NCBI GenBank assembly: GCA_019823025.1 | Contig: CP081940.1 | Span: 124,001-188,000 of the forward strand | Length of the DNA: 64,000 nucleotides | Direction of reading: 5' to 3' | Origin: Methylophilales bacterium | GTDB taxonomy: Bacteria; Pseudomonadota; Gammaproteobacteria; Burkholderiales; Methylophilaceae | Shown here: positions 9,015 to 17,255 of the stretch, one piece after another | How positions within the stretch are numbered: position 1 is the first letter of the stretch | Layout: each line of letters opens with the position of its first letter | Made by a program: the position numbers and the translations under genes | Notes under the pieces: model-generated | The model's database searches: none | What the model was told of the DNA's origin: nothing | Seen by the model: the letters and a program-made list of their open reading frames with translations, nothing else

Positions 9015-9845
9015 ATGAATAAAATATTACAAAATCTTTTTTTAATTATTCTAGTGAGCTTTACTCTTGGCGGCTGTGGAAGTAATTCAAATAAAAAATA
9101 TGAGGGCTTTTTGATGCCAGAGTCTGTTGCAGAAGGCCCTGATGGCTCTATTTATGTTTCAGAGATTGGTGAGCGTGATATTGATAAAGATGGAAAGATT
9201 AGCAAGATTAACCGAGATGGAACCATAGAGACTGTGGCATCTGGCCTTTATGATCCAAAGGGTATCGTGTTTTACAATGATAAACTATATGTCACTGATC
9301 GTGACGTAGTGATTGAGGTAGATCTAGACGGCACATGGCAGGTCTATGCTGGAACAATGTTGTTTCCAAAGGCGCCTGTATTCTTTAACGATATCGATGT
9401 TTCAAGCAACGGAACTTTATATGTCAGTGACAGTGGAGACTTTAAAGAGAGCGGATTTATTTTTGCAGTAAATACATCTGGCGAGATTGATCTTTTATTT
9501 GAAGGAAATGATCTTATTAAAGCACCTAATGGGCTTTTAGTACTAAATGATTCAAAGTTACTAATTGTTGATTGGGCAGGTGATTTGTTAGAAGGCGATT
9601 TAAAAAACCAAGGCATTAAAAAATTAGGTGAAGGTTTTGAGGGTGGGGATGGCCTAGCAATTAAGAAGGATACGATCTATATTAGCAGTTGGACAAAAGG
9701 AACCATATATTCATTTAAAAATGGAAAAACAGATGTTGTCGCAGATGGTTTTGAGGCTGCTGCGGATATTGCACTAGTTCATGACAATAAGGTTTTAGTT
9801 GTGCCTGACATGAAAGCTGGGTCAGTTACGTTTATAGGCATTTAA
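9015..9845 (+). CDS. SMP-30/gluconolactonase-like propeller lipoprotein
   Basis: A 276-residue protein with a lipobox LGGC (Cys21), predicted to be membrane-anchored in the periplasm. The rest is a six-bladed propeller of the SMP-30/NHL type with repeats such as PESVAEGPDGSIYVSE, YDPKGIVFYNDKLYVTD and APNGLLVLNDSKLLIVD. SMP-30 relatives hydrolyse sugar lactones, so a partner role next to an aldose dehydrogenase (sugar to lactone to acid) is attractive. The metal-binding residues cannot be assigned with certainty. It follows the dehydrogenase by nine bases with an AAGGA ribosome site. Confidence 0.68.
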   Translation: MNKILQNLFLIILVSFTLGGCGSNSNKKYEGFLMPESVAEGPDGSIYVSEIGERDIDKDGKISKINRDGTIETVASGLYDPKGIVFYNDKLYVTDRDVVIEVDLDGTWQVYAGTMLFPKAPVFFNDIDVSSNGTLYVSDSGDFKESGFIFAVNTSGEIDLLFEGNDLIKAPNGLLVLNDSKLLIVDWAGDLLEGDLKNQGIKKLGEGFEGGDGLAIKKDTIYISSWTKGTIYSFKNGKTDVVADGFEAAADIALVHDNKVLVVPDMKAGSVTFIGI

Positions 9846-9859
9846 AGGGTGTTTTAAGA

Positions 9860-10030
9860 ATGAAAAAAGAATACTACATCGACTACCCACAAGAGAAAAT
9901 AGAGCCAGGCCTTAATCTATATAGATGTTCAATATGTAAAAAAGAATCCTTATTTATCAATGGTTTATTAAATAAACATGATGCTAATTGTAGTTATAGA
10001 GTTGAGCAAGAGAAGCAATTAGTTGATTAA
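9860..10030 (+). CDS. Small C2HC zinc-finger-like protein
   Basis: A 56-residue protein with CSICKK near residue 24 and HDANC near residue 42, giving a possible C-x2-C...H-x4-C zinc site. It lies 14 bases after the SMP-30-like gene, and the next gene begins inside its last codons, so the three look co-transcribed. No known function; the zinc site is inferred from residue spacing alone. Confidence 0.45.
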   Translation: MKKEYYIDYPQEKIEPGLNLYRCSICKKESLFINGLLNKHDANCSYRVEQEKQLVD

Positions 10031-10274
10031 TAATAATCAAGAATGTATTAAAGCTGTCGACCTCGCACTTTCTGGTAAGTGGGACGAGGCCCATGCAATT
10101 GTTCAAGAAATAAATACAGACTTTGCGCAATGGATTCACGCAGTTTTACATAAAATTGAGGGAGATGAATCTAACAGTCGTTATTGGTATAACCGATCTG
10201 GTTTAAGGACATATGAATCTTACAAAAACCCTGACCAGGAGCTTTTAGTTATAAAAGAAGATTTATTTTTATAA
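10023..10274 (+). CDS. Conserved small helical protein of unknown function
   Basis: An 83-residue protein with SGKWDEAHAIVQEI near residue 13 and WIHAVLHKIEGDESNSRYWYNRSG in the middle, recalling a widespread proteobacterial family that looks like a single TPR-like helical pair. The start is a TTG overlapping the previous stop by eight bases, consistent with translational coupling. No catalytic residues are evident. It ends about 120 bases before the GntR regulator, with no clear terminator between. Confidence 0.6.
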   Translation: MINNNQECIKAVDLALSGKWDEAHAIVQEINTDFAQWIHAVLHKIEGDESNSRYWYNRSGLRTYESYKNPDQELLVIKEDLFL

Positions 10275-10346
10275 CACTTCTTTTTTTCAAACAATATCTA
10301 CCAAAATTTCTTTATAACTAATTCATATAATCAATTGATTCTTGAT

Positions 10347-10375
10347 CTAGTCTTATATATGATATATAAGACTAG
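10347..10375. promoter_or_regulatory. Perfect 29-bp palindrome, probable GntR operator
   Basis: Two perfect 14-base arms, CTAGTCTTATATAT and its complement, flank a single central G. It ends 18 bases before the start codon of the GntR/HutC-family regulator, so it would overlap the promoter or ribosome site region. GntR regulators bind short palindromes as dimers, so this is the obvious operator for autoregulation and control of the malic enzyme/succinate dehydrogenase operon. Binding is inferred. Confidence 0.8.
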
Positions 10376-10393
10376 AAAGCAAAGAGGTGATAT

Positions 10394-11101
10394 ATGGAAC
10401 TACTTTACGTGGAAGTTAAAAAGAAAATAACGCAAAGCTTGATTCAAGGCGAATGGGGTCCTGGTGAGGCTATACCGAGTGAAATTGAACTCGCAAACAT
10501 ATATGATGTTAGCCAAGGCACTGTTAGAAAGGCAATTGATGATCTTAGTGCTGAAAGTATTCTAGTTCGTAGACAGGGAAAGGGCACCTATGTTGCTACC
10601 CATAATGAGGAGAATATTCAGCTACGTTTCTTAAGATTAACTTCACAATTTGGGTTAAATGAAAAGTTAGATAATCAATTAATCTCTTTCTCTAAAGAAA
10701 AAGCTACCAATAAACTTGCAAAAATATTAAACATAAACCCATCATCAACTATTATTTCTGTAACTAGGATATTAACCTTCAATGAAAAACCATTAATTTT
10801 AGATGTCATAAAAATACCAGCCCAATCATTTAGAGGTTTAACTGCTGAAATGATTGTCAAAAATAATGGATCAATGTATCGAATGTATGAGACTGATTTT
10901 GGAGTAAGGATGTTACGAGCTGACGAGAAAATTATAGCTATTACTGCTAATTCAGAAACAGCTTCTCATTTAAAAGTACAAGAAAAGCACCCACTATTAA
11001 GTGTTGAACGTATTTCTTATACCTATAAGAACAAACCTCTTGAATGGAGATTAGGTCTTTATGTAACAGATAACCACTTTTATCGATCAGAACTTGACTA
11101 G
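10394..11101 (+). CDS. GntR-family transcriptional regulator, HutC/UTRA subfamily
   Basis: A 235-residue DNA-binding regulator. Residues 1-70 are the winged helix, with IPSEIELANIYDVSQGTVRKAI as the helix-turn-helix and QGKGTYV as the wing. Residues 80-230 form a UTRA ligand-binding domain (for example VTRILTFNEKPLILDVI). It is the first gene of the operon leading into malic enzyme and sdhCDAB (nine bases to the next start) and lies just after a perfect palindrome. It probably represses this operon until a small effector, perhaps a central-metabolism acid, binds; the effector is unknown. Confidence 0.9.
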   Translation: MELLYVEVKKKITQSLIQGEWGPGEAIPSEIELANIYDVSQGTVRKAIDDLSAESILVRRQGKGTYVATHNEENIQLRFLRLTSQFGLNEKLDNQLISFSKEKATNKLAKILNINPSSTIISVTRILTFNEKPLILDVIKIPAQSFRGLTAEMIVKNNGSMYRMYETDFGVRMLRADEKIIAITANSETASHLKVQEKHPLLSVERISYTYKNKPLEWRLGLYVTDNHFYRSELD

Positions 11102-11110
11102 GAAAACTTA

Positions 11111-12298
11111 ATGAAATCAAATGAAAAAAAAGCCTTGGATTACCACGAATATCCTAAGCCAGGTAAATTAAGAGTTGAATCATCTAAAGCCTGTGAAACT
11201 GCAGAGGAATTATCTCTAGCATACACACCAGGCGTTGCAGTTCCCGTAAAAGAAATAGCAAAAGACGAAAAAAATGCTTATAGGTTTACGAACAAAGGAA
11301 ATCTGGTTGCGGTTATTACGGATGGATCTGCAGTACTTGGTCTAGGAAATGTTGGAGCCTTAGCAGGTAAGCCTGTGATGGAGGGTAAAGGCGTGTTATT
11401 TAAAAGATTTGCAGGTATTGATGTCTTTGATATTGAGGTAAATTGTAAGGATCCAGATGAATTTATAAGAACAGTTGAAAATATAGCACCGACTTTTGGA
11501 GGTATTAACTTAGAGGATATTGCAGCACCAAACTGTTTTTATATTGAAAATGAGTTAAAAAAAAGGTTAGATATCCCCGTCTTTCATGATGACCAACATG
11601 GCACTGCAGTTATTGTTGCAGCGGGATTGGTGAATGCCCTTGAAATTCAAAAAAAGAAGATTGAAGAAGTTAAGATTGTTTTTTTAGGTGCTGGTGCAGC
11701 TGGGTGTTCCTGTGCAAGACTCCTTAAAAAAATGGGTGCAAAAAATATTGCCTTGGTTGATAGGAAAGGCGTTCTAAATAAAAATAGAAAAGATTTAAAT
11801 CAATATAATCAAGATCTTGCTATAGATACACAAAGTAATACATTTGATGAATACATTGTTGATGCTGATGTATTCATTGGTGTTTCGGGAGCCAACCTTT
11901 TAAAAGAATCACATCTATTGAGTATGTCAGCTGATCCCATTATTTTTGCATTAGCTAACCCAGATCCTGAAATACTTCCTTCTGATGCTCATCAAATTAG
12001 AGATGATATTGTGATGGCTACAGGCAGATCTGACTTTCCCAATCAAGTAAACAATGTTCTTGGATTCCCATTTTTATTTAGGGGGGCTTTAGACGCTAAA
12101 GCAACCGAAATAAACGATAAAATGCTCATAGCTGCTTCAAAAGCATTAGCAAGCCTAGCTAAGGAGCCAGTTCCACAAGATGTTCTTGAGGCCTACGGCT
12201 TAAAATCATTAACTTTTGGTCCTGAATATATAATTCCAAAACCCTTTGATTCAAGATTGATTGATTGGGTTGCAAATGCTGTTCAAAATGCAGCTTGA
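11111..12298 (+). CDS. NAD(P)-dependent malic enzyme, short form
   Basis: Decarboxylates malate to pyruvate with NAD(P) reduction in the cytoplasm. The 395 residues match the malic half of MaeB without the phosphotransacetylase-like tail. Motifs include YTPGVAVPV, TDGSAVLGLGNVG, the metal site LEDIAAPNCF, FHDDQHGTA and the Rossmann motif FLGAGAAGCSCARLL. It lies between the GntR regulator and sdhC, where other betaproteobacteria often have malate dehydrogenase; this may be the operon's link from C4 acids to pyruvate. Cofactor preference (NAD or NADP) cannot be read safely. Confidence 0.93.
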   Translation: MKSNEKKALDYHEYPKPGKLRVESSKACETAEELSLAYTPGVAVPVKEIAKDEKNAYRFTNKGNLVAVITDGSAVLGLGNVGALAGKPVMEGKGVLFKRFAGIDVFDIEVNCKDPDEFIRTVENIAPTFGGINLEDIAAPNCFYIENELKKRLDIPVFHDDQHGTAVIVAAGLVNALEIQKKKIEEVKIVFLGAGAAGCSCARLLKKMGAKNIALVDRKGVLNKNRKDLNQYNQDLAIDTQSNTFDEYIVDADVFIGVSGANLLKESHLLSMSADPIIFALANPDPEILPSDAHQIRDDIVMATGRSDFPNQVNNVLGFPFLFRGALDAKATEINDKMLIAASKALASLAKEPVPQDVLEAYGLKSLTFGPEYIIPKPFDSRLIDWVANAVQNAA

Positions 12299-12306
12299 TT
12301 CAGACT

Positions 12307-12672
12307 ATGAATAAACAACCTAAAAACTTGAATCTATTCACCATTCGATTCCCAATTCCCGCTATCGTATCAATAATGCATCGTATGAGTGGCGTTATCA
12401 TTTTTTTACTTATGCCATTTATTACGATTGGGTTTTCAATTACTTTAATGTCTTCAAATGCTTTTGCTAATGTCATATCAATCTTTGATTTATGGCCTGT
12501 AAGGATTTTAAGTGCATTGTTAGTGTGGGGTACCTTTCATCATTTTATTGCAGGATGTCGGCATTTATTATTAGATTTGCAGATTGGAAATGATTTAATC
12601 ATTGCGAGGCTAACCAGTAAAACGGTATTAATACTAAGTTATATTTTTACTGCACTGGTATTTTTGATTTGA
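12307..12672 (+). CDS. sdhC: Succinate dehydrogenase cytochrome b556 subunit
   Basis: Membrane anchor subunit of complex II, contributing to haem b and ubiquinone binding. The 121 residues contain three membrane helices. The conserved MHRMSGVIIF quinone-site region lies near residue 25, and the haem-ligand region HHFIAGCRHLLLD is near residue 80. The start at 12307 is preferred over an upstream in-frame ATG inside the malic enzyme gene, because the family begins close to the RP/KNLNLF stretch. The stop overlaps the next start. Confidence 0.93.
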   Translation: MNKQPKNLNLFTIRFPIPAIVSIMHRMSGVIIFLLMPFITIGFSITLMSSNAFANVISIFDLWPVRILSALLVWGTFHHFIAGCRHLLLDLQIGNDLIIARLTSKTVLILSYIFTALVFLI

Positions 12673-13022
12673 GTAGAGTTAGCCTAAAATCTCCATTTGG
12701 TGGAATGACGCAATGGCTTTATCAACGGTTCACAGCATTTTTCATGATTGCCTACTTAGCAATCATTGTATTTTATTTTTTATTTAATATATTTACCTTC
12801 GAGTCTTGGGTGGCTTTTATGTCGCCTTTATGGATGAGATGTACAACCTCAATTTTTTTTATATTTATGATTATTCATGCATGGATAGGGATTCAACATG
12901 TTATTGATGATTATATTAAATTAAGTTTTTTGAAGGCTTTAATAAATATAATTTTTTTACTTTTGACGCTCGCACAAATTATATATTTGCCTTATTTCTT
13001 AATGGTAATTTTCAATGGTTAA
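12669..13022 (+). CDS. sdhD: Succinate dehydrogenase membrane anchor subunit
   Basis: Second membrane anchor of complex II. The 117 residues have three hydrophobic helices and the haem/quinone-site stretch [15 protein letters not shown] near residue 75. The N-terminal [13 protein letters not shown] matches the GLRDWLxQR region of other SdhD proteins, so a start upstream of ATG codon 13 is needed. The TTG overlapping the sdhC stop is the only reasonable candidate. It overlaps sdhA by eight bases. Confidence 0.88.
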   Translation: MSRVSLKSPFGGMTQWLYQRFTAFFMIAYLAIIVFYFLFNIFTFESWVAFMSPLWMRCTTSIFFIFMIIHAWIGIQHVIDDYIKLSFLKALINIIFLLLTLAQIIYLPYFLMVIFNG

Positions 13023-14763
13023 AAATTTTAAATTTGATTCTATTGTTGTTGGTGGCGGCGGCGCTGGATTAAGAACATCTATACAACTTTCCGGAGCGGG
13101 CCAAAGGGTCGCTGTTATTTCAAAAGTTTTTCCCACAAGATCTCATACTGTTGCTGCCCAAGGTGGCATTGCTGCAGCGCTAGCAAATGTTTCTGATGAT
13201 AAATGGTTATGGCATATGTATGACACGATCAAAGGATCAGATTATTTAGGTGACCAGGACGCTATCGAATACATGTGTAAAAATGCAGCTGAGGCGATAT
13301 ATGAACTTGAGCATATGGGAATGCCTTTTGATAGAAATGCTGATGGCCGCATTTATCAAAGACCATTTGGTGGAATGACAAAAAACTTTGGTGAGTCATC
13401 AATCTCAAGAACTTGTGCGGTGGCAGATAGAACGGGACATGCCATGTTGCATACTCTTTATCAAAAAAATATTGAACTGCAGACCCAATTTTTTATAGAA
13501 TGGATTGGTTTAGATCTTATTAGAGATGAGGACGGAGATGTTCTTGGATTAATTGCTTTGGAATTACAGACAGGGGATTTGGGAATCTTTCATGCAAAGA
13601 ATACCATTTTTGCTACAGGTGGAGCGGGAAGGATTTTTCAAGCAAGCACTAATGCATTTATTAACACAGGCGATGGCCTTGGCATGGCTGCAAGAGCAAA
13701 TATTAGCTTAGAAGATATGGAGTTTTGGCAATTTCATCCTACTGGAATTCTTGGTGCGGGTGTCCTAGTTACAGAGGGTGTACGCGGTGAAGGAGGCTAT
13801 TTAATAAATTCAAATAATGAACGCTTTATGGAACGTTACGCACCTAGCGCAAAAGATTTAGCAAGTAGAGATATCGTTTCTAGAGCAATCGCTCAAGAGG
13901 TTTTAGAGGGCAGAGGAATTGGTACAAATAAAAATGGTGTTTATCTCACTTTATCTCACCTGGGTGAAGAATTAATTAACGAAAAGTTACCCGGTATTAG
14001 AGAGATCTCAATTAAATTTGCAAATGTGGACCCCGTTAAGGAACCAGTCCCTGTTGTCCCAACAGTCCATTATATGATGGGAGGGATTCCAACAACCTTA
14101 AATGGCCAAGTCAGAGATGGTATCAAACAAAAAGAGGTAAATGGTTTTTATGCAGTGGGAGAGTGCGCATGCATTTCTGTTCATGGTGCAAATCGCCTGG
14201 GATCCAATTCCCTCTTAGATTTAATTGTTTTTGGAAAAGCAGCTGGTCAACATATCCTAGATTCATCAAAAGGAAAGAAATTGAAAAAACTACCAAATGA
14301 TGTAACAAGAAAAACTATAGAAAGATTAAAAAAAATAAATACAAAAAGCTCTCTGGAGGACCCAAGGGAGCTAGGTGAGGAATTAAGAGCGGTAATGCAA
14401 AAACATTGTGGTGTATTTCGTTTCCCACAACTACTTAATGAGGGATTGGCTAAGGTATATAAGTTGAAGCAGAGAATTGAGAATATATCTATTAAAGATA
14501 ATTCTAAAGTTTTTAACACAGCAAGAACGGAGGCGCTTGAGCTTCAAAACTTAATTGAAGTCGCTTTAGCAACAATGGCTTCAGCTAAAAATAGAGAGGA
14601 AAGTAGAGGGGCACATTCAAGGTCTGATTTTCCAGAAAGAGATGATAATTCTTGGTTACAACATTCCTTATATAACCCTAAAGATGGTTCTTTAGATTAC
14701 CGACCTGTAAAAATGAAACCTTTAAGTGTTAAATCATTTCCGTTAAAAGAAAGAGTCTATTGA
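13015..14763 (+). CDS. sdhA: Succinate dehydrogenase flavoprotein subunit
   Basis: Catalytic subunit of complex II that oxidises succinate to fumarate with covalently bound FAD. The dinucleotide-binding motif [10 protein letters not shown] is at residues 11-20. The flavinylated histidine is His44 in [14 protein letters not shown] near residue 242 and the catalytic arginine region [13 protein letters not shown] near residue 395 are present. The 582 residues are standard length. It lies between sdhD and sdhB in the usual CDAB order, seven bases before sdhB. Confidence 0.98.
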   Translation: MVKNFKFDSIVVGGGGAGLRTSIQLSGAGQRVAVISKVFPTRSHTVAAQGGIAAALANVSDDKWLWHMYDTIKGSDYLGDQDAIEYMCKNAAEAIYELEHMGMPFDRNADGRIYQRPFGGMTKNFGESSISRTCAVADRTGHAMLHTLYQKNIELQTQFFIEWIGLDLIRDEDGDVLGLIALELQTGDLGIFHAKNTIFATGGAGRIFQASTNAFINTGDGLGMAARANISLEDMEFWQFHPTGILGAGVLVTEGVRGEGGYLINSNNERFMERYAPSAKDLASRDIVSRAIAQEVLEGRGIGTNKNGVYLTLSHLGEELINEKLPGIREISIKFANVDPVKEPVPVVPTVHYMMGGIPTTLNGQVRDGIKQKEVNGFYAVGECACISVHGANRLGSNSLLDLIVFGKAAGQHILDSSKGKKLKKLPNDVTRKTIERLKKINTKSSLEDPRELGEELRAVMQKHCGVFRFPQLLNEGLAKVYKLKQRIENISIKDNSKVFNTARTEALELQNLIEVALATMASAKNREESRGAHSRSDFPERDDNSWLQHSLYNPKDGSLDYRPVKMKPLSVKSFPLKERVY

Positions 14764-14770
14764 GTTTAAG

Positions 14771-15523
14771 ATGAAAATCTCAATTTATAGATTTAACCCA
14801 GATAAAGATAAAAAACCATATAACAAGTTTTACGACGTAAAGAGAACTGATTCCGATACGATGCTATTAGATTTATTAATAAAAATTAAAGCTTTGGATG
14901 ATTCACTTTCGATGAGGATGTCATGCCGTGAAGGTGTTTGTGGTTCTGATGCTATGAACATAAATGGAAAAAATGGCTTAGCATGCGTTACTAAAATAGA
15001 CGACTTAAAAAAACCTATTGTAATAAGACCTATTCCTGGACTTCCTGTGATAAGAGATCTTGTTGTGGATATGAAGCAATTTTTTAAACATTACGATTCA
15101 ATAGATCCATATCTTAAAAGTAAAAACCCCCCACCTAAGAAAGAACGTTTACAGTCACCAGAGGATAGAAAAAAGCTTGATGGCTTGTATGAATGCATAC
15201 AGTGTGGTGCCTGTACAACCGCGTGCCCTTCATTTTGGTGGAAACCTGATAAATTTGTTGGGCCAGCAGGCTTATTACAAGCTTATAGATTTTTAGTAGA
15301 TAGTAGGGATGACGCAAAAGAGGAGCGTCTTGACAATCTTGATGATCCTGATCGATTGTACCGTTGTCACAATATTATGAATTGTGCAGATGTTTGCCCA
15401 AAAGGCTTAAGTCCCTCAAAAGCAATTGCAGGCATCAAAAAAATGCAAATGACAACTAAAAAACTAAAATTTCAAACCTTAAAAAAAATATTCCATATAA
15501 ATGAGTCAAAAAATGATACTTGA
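14771..15523 (+). CDS. sdhB: Succinate dehydrogenase iron-sulfur subunit
   Basis: Carries electrons from FAD to quinone through three clusters. The [2Fe-2S] ligands are Cys52, Cys57, Asp60 and Cys72 in SCREGVCGSD and GLAC, with aspartate in the third place as in E. coli. CIQCGACTTACP and CHNIMNCADVCPKG supply the [4Fe-4S] and [3Fe-4S] sites. The 250 residues are slightly longer at the C terminus than in enteric bacteria. The gene overlaps sdhE by 23 bases. Confidence 0.98.
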   Translation: MKISIYRFNPDKDKKPYNKFYDVKRTDSDTMLLDLLIKIKALDDSLSMRMSCREGVCGSDAMNINGKNGLACVTKIDDLKKPIVIRPIPGLPVIRDLVVDMKQFFKHYDSIDPYLKSKNPPPKKERLQSPEDRKKLDGLYECIQCGACTTACPSFWWKPDKFVGPAGLLQAYRFLVDSRDDAKEERLDNLDDPDRLYRCHNIMNCADVCPKGLSPSKAIAGIKKMQMTTKKLKFQTLKKIFHINESKNDT

Positions 15524-15743
15524 TAATCAAATTAAATATCGTTGCAGAAGAGGTTTATTAGAGCTTGATTTGATTTTAAATAACTTTTACGAAAATAGAT
15601 TGCAACAACTATCCATTGAAATGAAAAAACTTTTATTAGAGTTTTTAGAAATGGATGACAATAATATTTGGAATATTTTAAATTCTTCTAAGTATTCAAA
15701 AAAATATGATTCATTAGTTAAATTAATTTATCCTATTAACTAA
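15501..15743 (+). CDS. sdhE: FAD assembly factor SdhE
   Basis: An 80-residue helical protein that promotes covalent attachment of FAD to SdhA. The family motif RRGLLELD is present near residue 16 (the RGxxE signature), followed by the helical stretch EFLEMDDNNIWNIL. It is embedded between sdhB (23-base overlap) and fumarase (stop and start share a base), so its production is tied to the complex it matures. Confidence 0.93.
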   Translation: MSQKMILDNQIKYRCRRGLLELDLILNNFYENRLQQLSIEMKKLLLEFLEMDDNNIWNILNSSKYSKKYDSLVKLIYPIN

Positions 15744-17251
15744 TGACAATTATAAAAAAAAATGATTTTACCGAATCGATTGCTAGCGCTCTTCAATACA
15801 TTTCTTATTATCATTCTGAGGATTTTATCCATGCAATGAATCGCGCTTTAGAGGTTGAGAAATCAACTGCTGCAAAGGATGCAATTCTACAGATTTTAAC
15901 AAATTCAAAGCTTTCAGCATATGGAAACCGTCCAATATGCCAAGATACCGGTATTGTTACAGTTTTTATTAAGCAAGGTATGGAACTTAGATGGGATTCT
16001 GATAAAACAATCGAGGAAATGGTTAATCAGGGCGTCAGGAATGCATATCTTGATAAAGAAAATCCATTAAGAGCATCAATTGTTAAAAACCCAATATCAG
16101 AACGATTAAATACTAAAGATAATTCACCTGCAGTTGTTCATGTCAGCCTCGTGCCAGGAAGTGATTTAGATATAAGTATTGCTGCAAAAGGTGCCGGCTC
16201 AGAAAATAAGGCAGTACTGGGGATGTTAAATCCATCAGATAATATTGTTGATTTTATTATAGATGAAATACCTAAAATGGGCGCCGGGTGGTGTCCTCCT
16301 GGAGTTTTAGGTATAGGTATTGGTGGTACAGCGGATAAGGCGATGGTAATGGCAAAAGAATCACTATTTGAGACTATCGATATTCAAGAATTAATCAAAA
16401 AAGGACCTTCAAACAAAATTGAAAGTTTAAGAATTGAATTATATGAAAAAATCAATCGTCTAGGCATAGGGGCTCAGGGGTTGGGTGGGCTCACTACCGT
16501 CCTAGACGTTAAGGTCAAAGATTATCCAACGCACGCAGCTTCACTTCCAGTGGCGATCATTCCTAATTGTGCAGCTAATAGGCATATTCACTTTAAAATG
16601 AGCGGTGATGGTCCAGTTAAATTAAAACCACCCAATTTTGAAGTATGGCCTAAAGCAGAGTGGTCACCAAAAGAAACGAGCACAAGGGTTAACATAGACA
16701 CCCTCCAAAAAAAAGATCTAGGAAAATTTAAGCTTGGGCAAAGTTTACTACTTAGTGGAAAAATCTTAACTGCCAGAGATGCTGCGCATAAAAAATTAAA
16801 AGAATTGACAGATAAGAATCAACCATTACCTGATGGCTTAGACCTAAAAAATCGCTTTATTTATTATGTGGGTCCTGTCGATCCAGTGGGTAATGAAGTT
16901 GTTGGTCCAGCTGGACCTACAACCTCATCCAGGATGGATAAGTATTCATCCCTTATGCTTGAAGATTACGGAGTTATTGGCATGATTGGTAAAGCTGAGA
17001 GAGGAAAGGAAGCATTAGAGAGTATTAAGAAAAATAAAGCAGTTTATTTGATTGCTGTTGGTGGTTCAGCTTATCTAATTTCACAAGCTATTAAGTCTTC
17101 AAAGCTTATTGCATTTCCTGAGTTGGGAATGGAGGCGATATATGAGTTTGAAGTTGAAGATATGCCCGTTACTCTAGCAGCTAATACTGATGGAGAATCA
17201 TTGCATGAAGAGGGTGTGAAAAAATGGAATGCAGTTCTAATGAAATATTAA
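15743..17251 (+). CDS. Fumarate hydratase class I, iron-sulfur type
   Basis: Interconverts fumarate and malate with an oxygen-sensitive [4Fe-4S] cluster. Cluster cysteine candidates lie in ICQDTGIV near residue 73, WCPPGVLG near residue 185 and PNCAANRHIHF near residue 275. The C-terminal beta domain with YYVGPVDPVGNEVVGPAGPTTSSRMD is complete. The 502 residues match the compact single-chain class I type rather than class II FumC. It closes the regulator-malic enzyme-sdh operon, so succinate to fumarate to malate to pyruvate is encoded in one transcript. It converges on glnD with four bases between. Confidence 0.96.
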   Translation: MTIIKKNDFTESIASALQYISYYHSEDFIHAMNRALEVEKSTAAKDAILQILTNSKLSAYGNRPICQDTGIVTVFIKQGMELRWDSDKTIEEMVNQGVRNAYLDKENPLRASIVKNPISERLNTKDNSPAVVHVSLVPGSDLDISIAAKGAGSENKAVLGMLNPSDNIVDFIIDEIPKMGAGWCPPGVLGIGIGGTADKAMVMAKESLFETIDIQELIKKGPSNKIESLRIELYEKINRLGIGAQGLGGLTTVLDVKVKDYPTHAASLPVAIIPNCAANRHIHFKMSGDGPVKLKPPNFEVWPKAEWSPKETSTRVNIDTLQKKDLGKFKLGQSLLLSGKILTARDAAHKKLKELTDKNQPLPDGLDLKNRFIYYVGPVDPVGNEVVGPAGPTTSSRMDKYSSLMLEDYGVIGMIGKAERGKEALESIKKNKAVYLIAVGGSAYLISQAIKSSKLIAFPELGMEAIYEFEVEDMPVTLAANTDGESLHEEGVKKWNAVLMKY

Positions 17252-17255
17252 GACC

